In this document: one piece after another, positions 36,251 through 49,293 of the stretch
Numbering within the stretch: position 1 is the stretch's first letter
Layout of the letters: each line of letters starts with the position of its first letter
Origin: Macropodus opercularis
Taxonomy: Eukaryota; Chordata; Actinopteri; Anabantiformes; Osphronemidae
Direction of reading: 5' to 3'
DNA: 64,000 nt
Assembly: GCA_030770545.1 (NCBI GenBank)
Contig: CM061105.1
Location: forward strand, 7,919,001 to 7,983,000
Made by a program: the position numbers and the translations under genes
The notes under the pieces: generated by a model
What the model was told of the DNA's origin: nothing
The model's database searches: none
Seen by the model: only the letters and a program-made list of their open reading frames with translations

Positions 36251-39200
36251 GGTGCCGTTATGGAAACCACAGAATCATTAGTCAGTGCAATGTTTTCTTG
36301 ACACGTGTACATCAATAATTCATGATGGAAAATCAATACAGTGAAAAAGAAAGTCTGTTCAGTGGAGGCGTCTGGAGCCAGCTCACTGTGGGACTGACGG
36401 AGAAAGCAGTTTTTAAGCGTCCTTGCTAATGAACCGTTTCCCCAACCAAAGCCTGCAGCTTCTCTATCTCCCTCTGTCTTTATTATTGCTGCCCCTCCTC
36501 GCTCTCATTTGTATTCAGGTGGCATCTTCTCCTCCCAGAGTGTGACTCTGCAGAGCAGGTGTCCGTGGCTGTGGCTCAGACTATGATCGCCCAGTGATAA
36601 GCTGTCTCACGCAGGCTGAGATGGGCTGAGACCCCGTGTTTTCCACTGGTGAGTGTGATGAGTGGCATGTTTTCAGCTCCTGTTCTGCAGTAATGGAAGG
36701 CATTTTAAATAGTACAGTAAAGGTGCACACAAGTAGCTCAACTGTGTAAAATGCAAGGCTTAGTAAGTAAAATTATTTTCAGATGAAATCACACAATTTA
36801 TTTCTTCACCAAAAGTAACTTAGCTTAACAATTAGCCCGGAAGCCGAACTTAAAATCCTGTTTATTAGCAACTAAACCTGCTAAATAAATAATAAATAAT
36901 AAATAATAATGTACATACTAGTGTATTCATAACTACTAAATATGTGTATGTGGTTTTACGGTTGGTTATTTGACAGGTTTGTTTCTTACTTAAACATGGA
37001 GTCATTTTATGCAAATGATTATTATTATTATCTATTATCTATTCTCCAAAATGTATTTCATGGAGAAGGTCTCGTATGAACAGTATGCACTGTCTGTTAC
37101 TAGCATTAGCCTAAGCTGCATATTGTATCTTTAAGAGTTGGTTAAATTTGTCATAATCATCATGCAGTTGAAATAGAACAGTACTAGGTGTTTGATATTC
37201 AATCTGATATTATCATTAGTTATTCTTACCCAGTAAACTCATTTATTTATTTTAAATAACTATTTTAACATATGCAGATGAGAAGTGTACTTAAACCTGC
37301 TGCTTGTTGGACAACATAGTCTTGGACAACATAGTTCTATCTATTTATATTTACTGTATGACTGGATTGTTGTGTGTCTATTTATTTACGCACAAATAGA
37401 TCAGGCTTGTTTGCTTTAAATGTATGTGATAGAAGGAGCAGTTTGCCTTGTGAGCCTTCAGCAGTGCAACCTTAAAGGAGATATAAGTACTTTGGTTTAA
37501 GCTACATCCATCTTTGGACAAAGACGATGTTAGAAAAGGCTACAAACAGTAGCTTCATGTTTTCTACCTGTGGCTGGTGGGTAGTATTATCTTTTACGTA
37601 TGGACAGATCTCACTGGTTGAAGCAGCACAACATTCCCCATGTGAACTATTGTGTATATGCCCTGGTCCTGGCATCCGGCGTGAAACCACAGCGATTATC
37701 TCCTGTAATCTTTAATAACGTCCCAGGGAGGAAGGCAGAGGCTGCTGTTATGGCTCTGACTGGGGGAGGTGAGGGAGGAAGTGTCAGCCTTGAGTTGCTT
37801 GTAGGTTTGCTGTGGCAATGAATCCTTTAACCTCAGCACAAGATTAAAACTACCTCAGCATAATGAAGTTCATTTTGCAGGCAAACTAGATAACGAAATG
37901 AATTTCTTTCCGGCGGCCGACACAGCACAGCTGGTACAAAGTCGCGCACCTGGGTTCATTAATTTTTTCCTTAAGTGTAGCTGTTGATCATTTTTTAATA
38001 CTAACTAATGCTTGAAAATCTATTTATTCAGTGTGGTCTGGAATGTGTTTAAGCCGGAGCTGTTGGTTCAAAACAGCGTTTAATTAAAATAAACTCCAAC
38101 TTTGCAACTTTGGTCACAGGAGTAATGTTTGTGTCAAAGTTTCTTTAACAAATGAGGCCTCAGGGTTTTTCACTCCCCACCGAGCTGTAACCTTTATGTC
38201 AGTGTGTGCATCTGGGTGTATAATTGAAAAATGACTATAAATAAATTAAGAACGCCAAAGTAACATTATGTGATGTAAATGGAAGCTGATGGAAAACTAT
38301 TAAAACTCTGAAACCATAACAGTGACATTGCTGTTTTCCCCGTAATCTACATTACTACAACATGGTGTAGTGTAGATGGTGATTAAGTACTTTTATTGAG
38401 TCACATGCTTGGTTTTGTACATGCAGTCATTCAGAATGAAACGTACAGCATCGATCTTGTTTTTGGCGTTGGGGGGGTTGTACAGGTTGCTCTTAGCATT
38501 AACGTGAGTTGATGGCCTCATGTTTATTTGCCTGTGATCATGGATGGAGATTCATGGTGGCCCCTGCCGCTCCATGTCCGTTGTGAATCCAGGAAGGATA
38601 TTTATGTTGACAGCACTCCTTCTCCCACCAAGCCCGGAAGGAGGATCACACAATCTGTCACTCAGATTGATGCCTCCCCTGACGGCACAAGTTAAAAGGA
38701 AAGGAGGAGAAGGTAATGAAGAGAGGATAGACGATGGAGAATGTGCCCAGGGTTAGAAACGCATGGCGATGATCTTTTGCTGCTGCATCGCTGATATTCA
38801 ATTTATTGCGCTGATGTTCGCACACGTTCACAAGCCGTGCTGTGCGTCCTGGGAGAACGCCGTTGTGTAGAGCAAAGCTGTGGTTTTTCACGGGGGGTTG
38901 GTTGAACACGTCTTTGATGTGCAGCCTGTTCACTGGATGAGGAAAAAAGCATGTGGAGAGGAGCTTGGTCATACAATATGGATCAGATCAATCCTGTGTG
39001 ATGTCATTAGCACGACCTCGTTGTGTTTTGTTTTGTATTCATTATGTGGATGGGGTGAGACAGGCAGCGACACACTGGCGTTATCCAGTCCCGGCATCTT
39101 CAAAATGGGTAATTGTGTGTTTTCGCAGGTCGCTATTCAGCTGCAACCAAGAATGAATTTCCCATCTCTGGGTCCTTTGATATCAAATGATCTGTTTTCA

Positions 39201-39425
39201 GGTTGTGGCAACGCATCGTGCCACAGACTTTTTTATTGTGCGTGGTGAGTGCCTCTACATAACCATGAATGGAAACATAATCTAATTTCTACTTTCATTT
39301 ACAGGACAGTTTGTTCCAGTGAAGCAATAACTACCCCTCTGCCCCCGTCGCCTCTTTCTCGTCCTCCGTCTCTCACTCGCCACAATTTCAGTCCCATTCA
39401 CCCCTTGAAGAAAGCACGCGAAACC
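36251..39425. other. intergenic, no gene seen
   Basis: AT-rich sequence with an AAT/AAAT run (36882-36910) and a perfect 14-nt direct repeat, TTGGACAACATAGT, at 37307-37320 and 37323-37336. Unique enhancer-like blocks lie at about 37840-37990 and 38030-38110 (CAGCGTTTAATTAAAAT). No coding gene recognised. Confidence 0.5.
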
Positions 39426-39532
39426 ATGCAAATGAGAACAAGTGAACAAATGAATGTTTCATGAATGCTTTTATGATGGGAAAATGCAAATGAGGATGAG
39501 TGAGTGAATGAATGTTTAATGAACGCTTGTTT
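39426..39532. repeat. tandem duplication carrying two POU octamers
   Basis: Two diverged copies of about 47 bp start with ATGCAAATGA (39426 and 39484, period 58) and continue with GTGAACAAATGAATG and GTGAGTGAATGAATG respectively. Each starts with the exact POU octamer ATGCAAAT. Confidence 0.7.
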
Positions 39533-41629
39533 AATGAAAAGGACTTATTAACTAGAACGCTGACTTAGCACTGTGCCACAGCTCAGGCCGACCACGCATG
39601 AAAGGACCACATTATATTTTGGCAAAGAGTTGATACAATACATTTAGATGAACAAGCTCCGTTAATCAGTTGGACGTGATTGACAGGAGATAGACATATT
39701 GAATTAGCATTTAACTGTCGCTTTCCCTCGCCCGCCTCTGTTTGTTTTGGATAACATTAGGCAAACATACAGTCTGATGGAGTTAAGTTTCGGGCCCACG
39801 CCAGCCGAGCTGCGTTCAGGCTTCTCCGTCTGAGCTGGGATGGAAGCCCACGCATGAGGGACGTATATCATTTGCCTCATTAGCTGTTGTTGTCATGTTT
39901 TCTCTCCGTCTCACACAGAGAGCTGTGCTCTGGTTCAAGTGTGCTGTATGCTTCTTTCATCTCAGCTTGTGTTTGTGCAAAAGCCACACTTGCTCCTGAT
40001 GAATGTTTGCCTTGAAAAGAGCAGAACTTTGTGTGTGTGTCTTATTATTAGCTGTGATCGTAATGTTTAGAGCCAATTTGGTGCCACTGTCGTCTCTTAA
40101 GAGCCCTTCCTGCTGCCTCTATCGCTCTCTGGACTGGCCCGACCACCGAGCTTTGCCCAGTGGAAAGGACTGGCTGATACACTGAAGTGATTAGGTGCCC
40201 GGCAGGTACAAAATATACCAGTGTGGCATGGTTTTAATAGGACTGAACACACCTGAGTTATTGTTTGAAATATGATAATATATACATACTGTATAAATGC
40301 AGTTTATTAAATTCTAAATTGTATCTAGAAAGATAAAAACTGCATCAGTATCATCCTTTAAATGGAATTTTGCAAAAGTCTGCTGAGAATATTAATAAAA
40401 TGTTCAAATAATTGTACATTACTCTCCTTTTCTCCAAAGTTTCTCATCGTGCGTTACAGTGTCCAGTTTTTGAGACTAGAAGAGACTATAACTTTTTTTT
40501 TAAACTTTTCAGTGGGTATTTATAAGAAATAACACATAATTTAAAAGCCAAAAATATATGAAAAATGATCACACATGATGTCTGGAGGTCTTAAAACTCA
40601 AGTCACCAGATGACACATCTTTCTCCATAATGACCTACTGCCCGCATCGCTGTGAACATCCAACTATTCTAACTTGACCTTGAAGGGACCTGTTGGAGCA
40701 GAGATTATGCAGAATGTCTCTGATGGTGGTGAAAAGATATACATGGCTGAGCTAACACACACAGGTACGTCACGCTGGGTTGTAGATCTGTGTGAATGCA
40801 TTGTCATGTTTGGCATTTGACAGTAGCTCACTTAAGACTTTAGACAAGATTTTAGCTGATGTCTGATCAAAGAGACTCTAAGATGATCGTGTAAAAAGTC
40901 TGTGCCCTGCCTGTGCCCTGGGGCCCATTATCGCATAGGCAGTCCACGTGTCTGACAATCATTTCAGAATATATTGAGGGACATGATTTATTCATGATAT
41001 GTATCATTTTGTAAATATATTTGAAAAGAGCTCTGAGGTGATTCATTGTGTCCTTCGGGGTCACTCTGGGGAAAAAAGGCTCATCATCGGGTGTCAGGGG
41101 GACACCTGACGGGGTTTTCAACCTTTTTAGCACAAAGCTGAGCCATTTTATTGCAATAACCGTTATTATCCCTCCTATTAGCTTAGCAGGGACAACGCAC
41201 CAAGTGGCAGAGGCTGCTGTGTCTCCTATTTGACCTTCCACACCCACACTAACACACACACACACCACTCTGCATATGCTCTCTCCCTCTGTCCCTCCCT
41301 CCCTTCTATCTCCCCATCTCCTTTCTCTCCCCTGTTGCTACAGTTGCGTTAGGGGGAAATGGGGCTTAACAAAAATATTGTCAAACTGCCTGGAAAGCCG
41401 AAGGGAAGAAGCTGGGCGAGCATATCCAAATAGCCCCCATTTGAATTGCTAATTTGAGCTGTAAAATAAAAAAATAAAAAAAGTGTTGACAGAGCTGAGA
41501 GCAGAGCAGAGGCGAGTAGGTCCTTAATAAAGCAACAGTGTTAACTTTTGGGTGAGCAGCTTCAGTGTGAGATCAAAGCATTTAAAAACAGGGCAGACTT
41601 AAGCTTTTTGGGGGACCTTTCTCACCAAC

Positions 41630-41666
<37 letters not shown>

Positions 41667-42594
41667 GGTTTCCCACTAATTCTGTTCCTTCAGTCGCTAT
41701 CCTCCTCAATCCCCTTTTCTCACAGCTAGGGCTTTTGGATGAGAGCCGCTACTTCCTCAAAGAGCATGCAAATGTGCGAATATATGTGCAACAGAGACAG
41801 AGAGTGAGGCAAAGGGAAGCAAGAAGAAGGTGAGCTTTGTTAGACATGTCTGAAATGGGTTGACTTTGTGTAAATGCACTGATGTGCTTCAAAAGAAAAG
41901 GGAAACTTGCTTCAGTCGCACTAATCGTAACAAGTATGTGTATGTTCAGATGTGTAGATCCTCCTGTGGTCCACGGAAACTGGTGGGAAAAAGACGGCAA
42001 CACACAGTAACGTTAATTGCAGTTTACAAACTTTGATTAACTTTACTTTTACCTGGTTCTGACAAGTTCAAGTCCTGACTTTTGGGGACGAAGCACGACG
42101 CAGGAAAGCTCAGTTGAGGCAGCATAAGGTCAAACGTTTCTGATGAACCTTTATTCGTTATGATTCAAAAATATGATGGGAATGATGGATCTAAAGAACA
42201 TAAACAAATGACAATCATTCCAATAGTTTAGTTGAGTTTGTACGTCTGCCTTTAAGAGTTGATGTGTTAATGCTAACATGTGCTGTATATAGTGCAGTGA
42301 GGCTGATAAACCTCCTACTGTAACTGTCTCTCAGCTCGCCCCTGATGTTTTTGTTGCCATATCATCTACAGTTTTTTCTAATGAACTCTTTGCACGTCTC
42401 GCTGTGTGCGGTCGGCTTATCCTCAGTGCATATCTTCCTTTATAAATACCAAATGGCTTTCACATTTTGTGTTTATGGATCATTTATACTGTATATATAT
42501 TGACCCTAGAAATGTTCTTATGTTAGTTATGCCAGCATTTAGCATTTAAGCTTCTAAAGTTTGCATTATAAACTAAACCAAACAGGTCAAATCC
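39533..42594. other. intergenic, includes candidate noncoding element E and a CT microsatellite
   Basis: No gene seen. At 41030-41240 a unique block contains the inverted repeat GTCAGGGGGACACCTGAC, GCAATAACCGTTATTATCC and CCTATTAGCTTAGCAG, which looks like a conserved noncoding element. A (CT)n run spans 41632-41666. AATAAA hexamers occur without an upstream gene. Confidence 0.45.
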
Positions 42595-42632
42595 GCTGAC
42601 AGATTTTTGTGCTGTGCTTTAACTTCCTTCAA
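42595..42632 (+). repeat. dispersed repeat, copy 1
   Basis: 38 bp starting GCTGACAGATTTTTGTGC match positions 44860-44897 at 35 of 38 bases. The element family is unknown. Confidence 0.6.
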
Positions 42633-44557
42633 GAGACTCTTATACTTAACTCCTCCCCAAATAATACAACCAAAATAAACAGCTGCCATGGAATCAAACT
42701 GAACATAGTGTCTCATTGCAACGAATCTGTGCACTGATCTGTGAATCTTTTACACCTACTGTAAATAAATAGGGCTGATCACACATCACACCATCTGCGC
42801 ACTGTTGATGAGGAACGAACAGATGATGAACATGACCCCACTGATGAAAACTGTAAATTATGAAATGACACAGAATTAGATTTAAATAGACGAAGATATA
42901 TTTTGGTTTAATTTATTTGTAGTATTTGAGTTACGCTGCAGGTCTGAAGTACTTGTCTGATGAAGTAAATACGGTGAATATATAGTACCTGTACTCCAGT
43001 TACCTGGTGCACTCTCAGCAGAACAGTACTGCATCTTGTCAGATGTTCGACCTAGAGACAAGCGTGAACTGCAGTGCAGCTCATCCAGGCTACGTGCAGG
43101 GAAATGTAGGTCAGATGTGTGAGCTGCAATGCCAGTTCACAGCTCTGACCCAGTAACAAGCCCTCTGTCCTGTATGCTGTCAGCCCACCTCACTGGCACA
43201 TGATGTTATTTCAGTCCCTCTGTGTTATACAGCTGCCAGACGAGCAACCAGACAGGACGATCCCGCTGTTTGATCATCTGCAGGATCAGCAGATGAAGGC
43301 ATCCAGGTTGTCAGCCTGATGCCTGCTGGTTCTCAGTTTCAGCACCAATGAAATGTTTGTTGAATTAGCTAACTTGATAATGTAAAAGAAGACAGTAACA
43401 TGATTTACGGCTCACATGTAAAAGTACTAGAAGCTCATTTTACACTATGAGCCTCAGAAGCATCGACTTATAAGAACATTATGACCTCTTGACCTCCATG
43501 TGACCTTGGAACAGGCAGAAAGCTTTTGACTGCATGTGAAATAAAAACCCTCTTTCTCTAGGTTACAAACAAACATGAAAGCATTACCTTTTTTTGTCCA
43601 TGACCATTTATGTTCCTGTTAAGATTGTTTTGCATCGTCTCTCATCCTTCATCCTACATTTAGCAGCGATACTTGAATTCAAAACTATAATAAAATTAAC
43701 CATTTGAGAAATTGTAGCAACTTATTTTGCAATTTTTTTTCTTCTCGTCTGAACTTGAAGGTTCTGCTGCTGTTTGATTGCGCAGTGCTACTTTCTCTGA
43801 ACCACTTTCAGTGGTGGCTTTGACAAAGCACTAGATCAATATCTGATAAAGACACGATACGACACAGTTCTGCCTCGGTTTGAGTTCGAGTTTGTGCTTT
43901 ATAAAATAAACGTACTGCACTGCTGTGTAATTCTTAAAATTCCAGTAGGAAAACACTGACTCGCATCATATTTACTAAATACTTGATTTTTATTTGCTTC
44001 AGATCGAACAACTGTCCAGCAGAGAAATGAAGAGCAGTCAAATCCGATGTCCTAAAAAAAGTCATCGACATGAGAAGGTAGACACGTGAGGTTTGTATCC
44101 ATTTAAACAACCCTGTTATTTCTCCTGAGAAAAAAAAAATTAATTAGCAGGTGGCACATTAAGCAGCTTATGCTTAGTTTATGATGATCCTCCTCCCCCT
44201 TTCTTTGCTCGTCTGTTCCTGGCTTCTGCTTTTATTGCAGGTCTTTTGCCGACTTACTCCACCTTTCTGCTGTACCTGCCTGCGAAGCTCCACCATGGCG
44301 CTGTGTTTGTTAACTTAATGCTGGAGCAATGCGCTAATCTGTCATTAATGCAGTGGGAGAGAGGGGCTTACTGGTGTTTCTCTTACAAATCCACCTCCAG
44401 AAAACCCTGAATGGGATCCTGCACTGCATCTCAGCAGAACAGTGAGAGGGCTACCAGAGACAGGAAGCGTGAGGAGGAGAGGGAGGAAAAAAAGAGAAGT
44501 GATGGAGGAAAGGTGAGGATAAAAAGCAGTGGATGGATAGAGGGCTGCAAGGACAGA

Positions 44558-44580
44558 GGGGGGGGGGGGGGGGGGGGGGG
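44558..44580 (+). repeat. poly-G run of 23
   Basis: An uninterrupted run of 23 G follows a GA-rich stretch. Such runs are unstable and prone to sequencing error, so the true length is uncertain. Confidence 0.95.
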
Positions 44581-44859
44581 CTACTGTAGGCGTGAAAATG
44601 AATGTGTACAGTTTGTGTGTGTTTTCAAACATTGCTTTTATGGTTTCATACGTGGGAATACACAAGAGAGAGAAGTGAAAAGGAAAATCACACAGGAAGG
44701 AGGGAGTAGGAGCAGGAAAGGAGGACAAAAAGCAGGGTTGGTGGCGCTGTGTGGGTGCTCTGATTGTAGAATTAGGGTTTGTGGGCTGTAAAATTGTAGC
44801 GTGTTATACCAGGAATCGATGCTGCATTTACTTACTGTAATGTTGAGCTCAGATATCTC

Positions 44860-44897
44860 GCTGACAGATTTGTGTGCTGTGCCTTAACCTCCTTCAA
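44860..44897 (+). repeat. dispersed repeat, copy 2
   Basis: Second copy of the 38-bp unit at 42595-42632, same orientation, with three substitutions. No inverted termini or target duplications were recognised around either copy. Confidence 0.6.
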
Positions 44898-47800
44898 CCT
44901 TTTCAAATATGAAACAGATTTCCCGAGCTCCTTTCTTAGCTCTGTCTCTGCGTTCGTGACGGCCAGACTGTACGGCCCCCCTAGTGTCACTGTAGTGCAG
45001 CCCAGGCATGACTAACACCTTTCTGAAGGCTGTCCATCTGTGGTGGGAACACCGGAGAGCCAGAGCAGGGGTCTGAAATGGAGCAGTCCTGACAGGCAGA
45101 TGGCTCAGCTCCTCCGTGCCAAGATTGTGCCCAATTCCCTCCACCCCCGCAACTCACCTCCTCTTGGCTCGGTCCATCTGTGGACCAGCCTCGAGGGGAA
45201 TGAATGTGGCCCACCTTGGCTGACTTGGGCCCCCTGGTACCGTGTCCATTTTTGTTCTGGTTCAATTTAACAAGTCAGAGGTCCGTCAGACAATAAAATA
45301 CACTTAGCGAAGGGAAAACCGCCCACGCTCATCCAAAGAGCTGCCCTCCTAAAGGTAAGTGAAGGGTTTTTTTTCTTCTTCTCCACCAAACACTCTTGGC
45401 TTTCCATGGGCAGTTGCCATGACTACAGCAAAGTAAGCGACCACCTGTGGGCTTGCTTCTGATGTACAGACGGAAAAAATGGCAAAAAAGGAGACAAATC
45501 ACCAGACCGCAAACTGATTGACCAAGAGTACCCTGGAATAAATCTAGCATTTCAAATCCTGTGATGTTTCGAGACATGTACGCGGGCAGATGAAAACATC
45601 TCGATTCAGCAGACAGGCGAGTCTGTGGATCGGACTGATAGTCACAGTGGGCATGGGCAGCAGATTTTCGTCCGGGTCAGAGCAGCTTGAACCCCCAGAG
45701 CAACGTGCGCCGCAGATTCCTCTCCTGCTACACATCAATCTTCAGAGCTGCTGTCTAGGCAAAGAGCAGATCAGATTTCTCCACTGAACAGTACTCAACC
45801 CTTGACCTGCCTCCCCTTAAAGCCCTGGTAGTCCCAAGTAGTTGCTATGGTTACTGTAAATTGGGTGGTAGTTATTAGTTGCAGCCCTGTCGGATGCAGA
45901 GTTGCTGTGACAAATATAGGGAGAGATATAAATTTGTCCAAGCCCCTTACCAAGTGTAATTGAATGTTGTCAGGGAGGCCACCCCTGTCAATAAATTACC
46001 TATTTATCTCTGGCCTTGAACAAGGTGACTGCATGTAGTACGTGCCAGCACACTGTGCAGGGTGGTGCTCTGCGTGAGAGCAGAGGGGGATCCTGGTGTC
46101 TGACACCCCTCCAGTTGAGTGCAGACACTGCAGTGATGTGTGTGCGTCTGTGTACGGACATGTGTCCGTGTGTACGTGTGAGTATGTGTTGACTTGGTGC
46201 CAGCGCTGCAGTCTGGTGAGGCAGCGCGGCGTGTCGGCTGCACAGCTGCACGCGGGCAGCTCCTATTGGTGGAGGTTAACGAGGTAGAGAGCGCATCTGC
46301 ATCGGAGCAGGCCACGGATGAGTGACGCCACAGTCATGTTCTCCTTCGTCCTCGCCTGCATGAGCATCTCTGTGCGTGAGAACCGAGGATTTCAGTATTT
46401 CAGTAGAAGGAAATGTTGTTTGTTCAGAACCGTATTATTTGCATTAGTGTTTACTGCGTATGCTCACGTCTGTGTGCATATGTGTGCACAGATGTGCAGG
46501 TAATCCAACCAACATCCCTGTTGTGTGAGAAGCAACGGACCAAAATCCTGCAGATAAACAGTTACTTACAAACTAGCTACTGTAGATATTTCAGCTTTTC
46601 CACACTAAATAAACCAGTAATCTGTTTATTTGGGTTTCCCTTATTGAAATTTAGCAGTTCTACATAATTTATTTGCAAAAATACTGAAAACTTTTAAGCA
46701 CTGCTGGAGTAACAAATGTTAATCAACGGCTGACTTCTTTTTGCGCAACGATGAACAATTTAGATGTGGATGCATCAGAAACTCCTAAATGAAATGAACC
46801 ATCTGAATCCTGCAGGTAACTGTCAATTAAAAATCACAGCCCATATGCAATCATTAGTATTTCAAACCATGCTCGAAATTTAACACCTGAAACTCCCAAA
46901 TCCCCGTTTTCCCAACACGTGCCAGCATTGCAGGTGCATCGGTTCAAAAAACCAAATCAGCAAACTTGTTGTGGCAAAGGGGTTCAGTCAAGCAAAGGCA
47001 ATCAGCCCTGAGAATAAACACGCAGCAACTGCCTCGGCAGAGAGGCAGCGATAGTATGACTCCAGTCACTGTTTATCAAATTACCTAAATAATGCAATTC
47101 ATTCACACGCCTTCAGTGAACACGCTGCAGCTCAAGTTGCACGTCGGCTGTAGCCGCAGAGACTTTACAGAACATTATCCCACTGCAAAGAGTTCAGGAA
47201 GCCTCCCAGCATCAAGGAGCGGTGACGGACAGACAGTGGCTGTGCTCCTCACTGGGTGCTTGTTATTCATCTAAACGAGAGTTCATGCTTGTTTATGCAT
47301 GTGCTGTCCCCGGCCTCACTACGGTCTACGGCTAAGTACAAATGTGAGTGTACTCCGTCACGCATAAATATGTATTTATGCTTAATTGTATTTCAGTACA
47401 CCGCAGTATCTATCTAGGACAGTAGCGTGTAGTGATTGTTGTTTACACAGCCTATTTACATTAGAAAGCCGCGTTACAATAGACAGTCTCACCATGTAGA
47501 TCCGATAGCCGGGGGTTTTCACGCTGAAACCCATCGTCCTTATTGTCTGTCTCTCCCAGGGAATGTGGAATTAACAGATTAGCCAAGCGGAGGGGAGGGA
47601 AGGAGAACACGCCTGCATCTGCCGTTTGATTTAGAAACAGAAAGACAGCGGCGATTGTTTGAGCAAGCGCGTATGAATTCATGTGTCTGTTTGAGGATAC
47701 CGACCGAATTCGGGAGCACACGGGACCTGATGAATGTAAGCAGGCCTTGATAATGTGCTAAAGCAAGTGACTCCTTTTCCAGCGTTGGTCCTTTTTCTGC

Positions 47801-48820
47801 AGAACCTAAATATGTGTGTTGAGTCTATGAAGTGGAGCGTGCATGGAAGGGGGGGGGGCATATTTCTCCTTACCTTGGATTCACTGGCTGAGTCACTGCA
47901 GATGGAGGCATTTTTCATGCTGCATTGCTACACAGTTCTCTTTACTGCCTTATTTTTATGACACTCCTCCCCAAGGATGTTGGTGTCTTAAGGAGCCCCC
48001 TGACTGTGATTAATGTAACAGGCTGCTGTTACCGACTGACATTTGAGTTCCTCTGCTACACCATTACGCATCTGCCTCGTTCTTCACGGGCCGGGTTACA
48101 GCGACAGCCGCGCGTCACGCTACAGTACACGTGGAGAGACGGCAGTTAGCTGAATATTCAAACCTCCATCTGGCTCCTCTTGTATCTATTTTTCATTTTA
48201 CTCTGTCTTCCACCTTTGTAGACACACAGAGCATCACTTTCAATCTGCCTGCACATCTGTACGTTTCCATAGCCAACAGGTTGCCGGTATTAATGTGGAG
48301 TTTGGCCACACTACACCAAACCTCACTTGTGTGCACTGACAAAGTTTCTAATTAGGCTGGAGATTCACTCGGTTCTGGAGCCGTGTATCGCACAAACGCC
48401 CCCCACGGAACAAATCAAAACTGGGTCAGAGCCTCAAAATATCAGAAGAGGAGCCTTATTATCATTTCCGTGTTTTGTTCTAGCTTCACATTCTGCCAGA
48501 TAAAAATTCTCTGAACAATAGGTTGGCACATTTAGGATGGAGATGAGGATACAGTGGGAGAAAAGCGATACCCAGCCTCCGAATGTCGGAGAAGCAGACT
48601 CAGCGGTTGTCTGATTGTCCAAAGCAGCCTCCAGCTTCTAAATAACCCATAGTCAACATCTTGGTGAACTCACTTCTGCAACATGATCAAAGCCCCTAGT
48701 TTGGGCCCAGAACCAGTAGAACTCAGAAAATATCTAAACTTCAATCTCAGAGCAGCCCAGCACACGTGGAACGGTGGGTGGAAATCCTGGCTGTGCGCTA
48801 TCAAGCCTCATTTTGCATCT

Positions 48821-48845
48821 TGTGTGTGTGTGTGTGTGTGTGTGT
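48821..48845. repeat. (GT)n microsatellite
   Basis: About 12 GT units. Confidence 0.95.
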
Positions 48846-49278
48846 CATACGACGTGCACGTGGGTGGTTAAATATATATGTCAGGCATCGTGAGGTGCGC
48901 AGCAGCTGCACCCATCTTTCTGCGTGCGCACCAGATTGTGATGATGCAAAGATGTGCATGTAGGTGTGCCTGTCAGGGCTGTGAAGGCTAAGGTCTGAAG
49001 TCATTTGGATGCGCTTGATGGAAAATCAAATGCTCCCCGGTTCCCTCCTCCTTTACTGACTCCCTGTGCCGAGCTCCACTTTTCTGACATGCTCCTAAAA
49101 GACAAGCTCCATGAGGATGTGCAAAATATACCCATCTCAACTCGTCATTTATCTGAGATCGAGTCTTAACATCTTGTTTGCCTTTAAAAGAAATAAAAGC
49201 TTAAAGCAATGAAGTGACAAAAATTTGACATGTTTACAAAGCTCGTTCAGCAGTTTCAAACTGTTAATGTCTTCAAAT

Positions 49279-49293
49279 ACAGCAGAGGGCGGC
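49279..49293 (+). promoter_or_regulatory. CTCF-like motif in the gene-poor interval
   Basis: ACAGCAGAGGGCGGC matches 14 of 15 positions of the CTCF core on the plus strand, in noncoding sequence. Motif only. Confidence 0.5.

Larger units (their letters stand above)
42633..49278. other. intergenic, no convincing gene
   Basis: Contains the repeats listed separately, a weaker CTCF-like site on the minus strand at about 44975-44990, and a (GT)12 run at 48821-48845. One short ORF at 46318-46503 begins MSDATVMFSFVLACMSIS, like a weak signal peptide, with an inverted CCAAT box about 50 bp upstream, but there is no supporting downstream exon. Unique AT-rich patches at about 45950-46030 and 46800-46880 may be regulatory. 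Confidence 0.45.

Noticed and set aside
46318..46503. ORF starting MSDATVMFSFVLACMSIS as a secreted-protein first exon
   Set aside because: The hydrophobic stretch is short, the donor after it (GTGCGTGAG) is only moderate, and no downstream exon could be joined. Kept only as a note.
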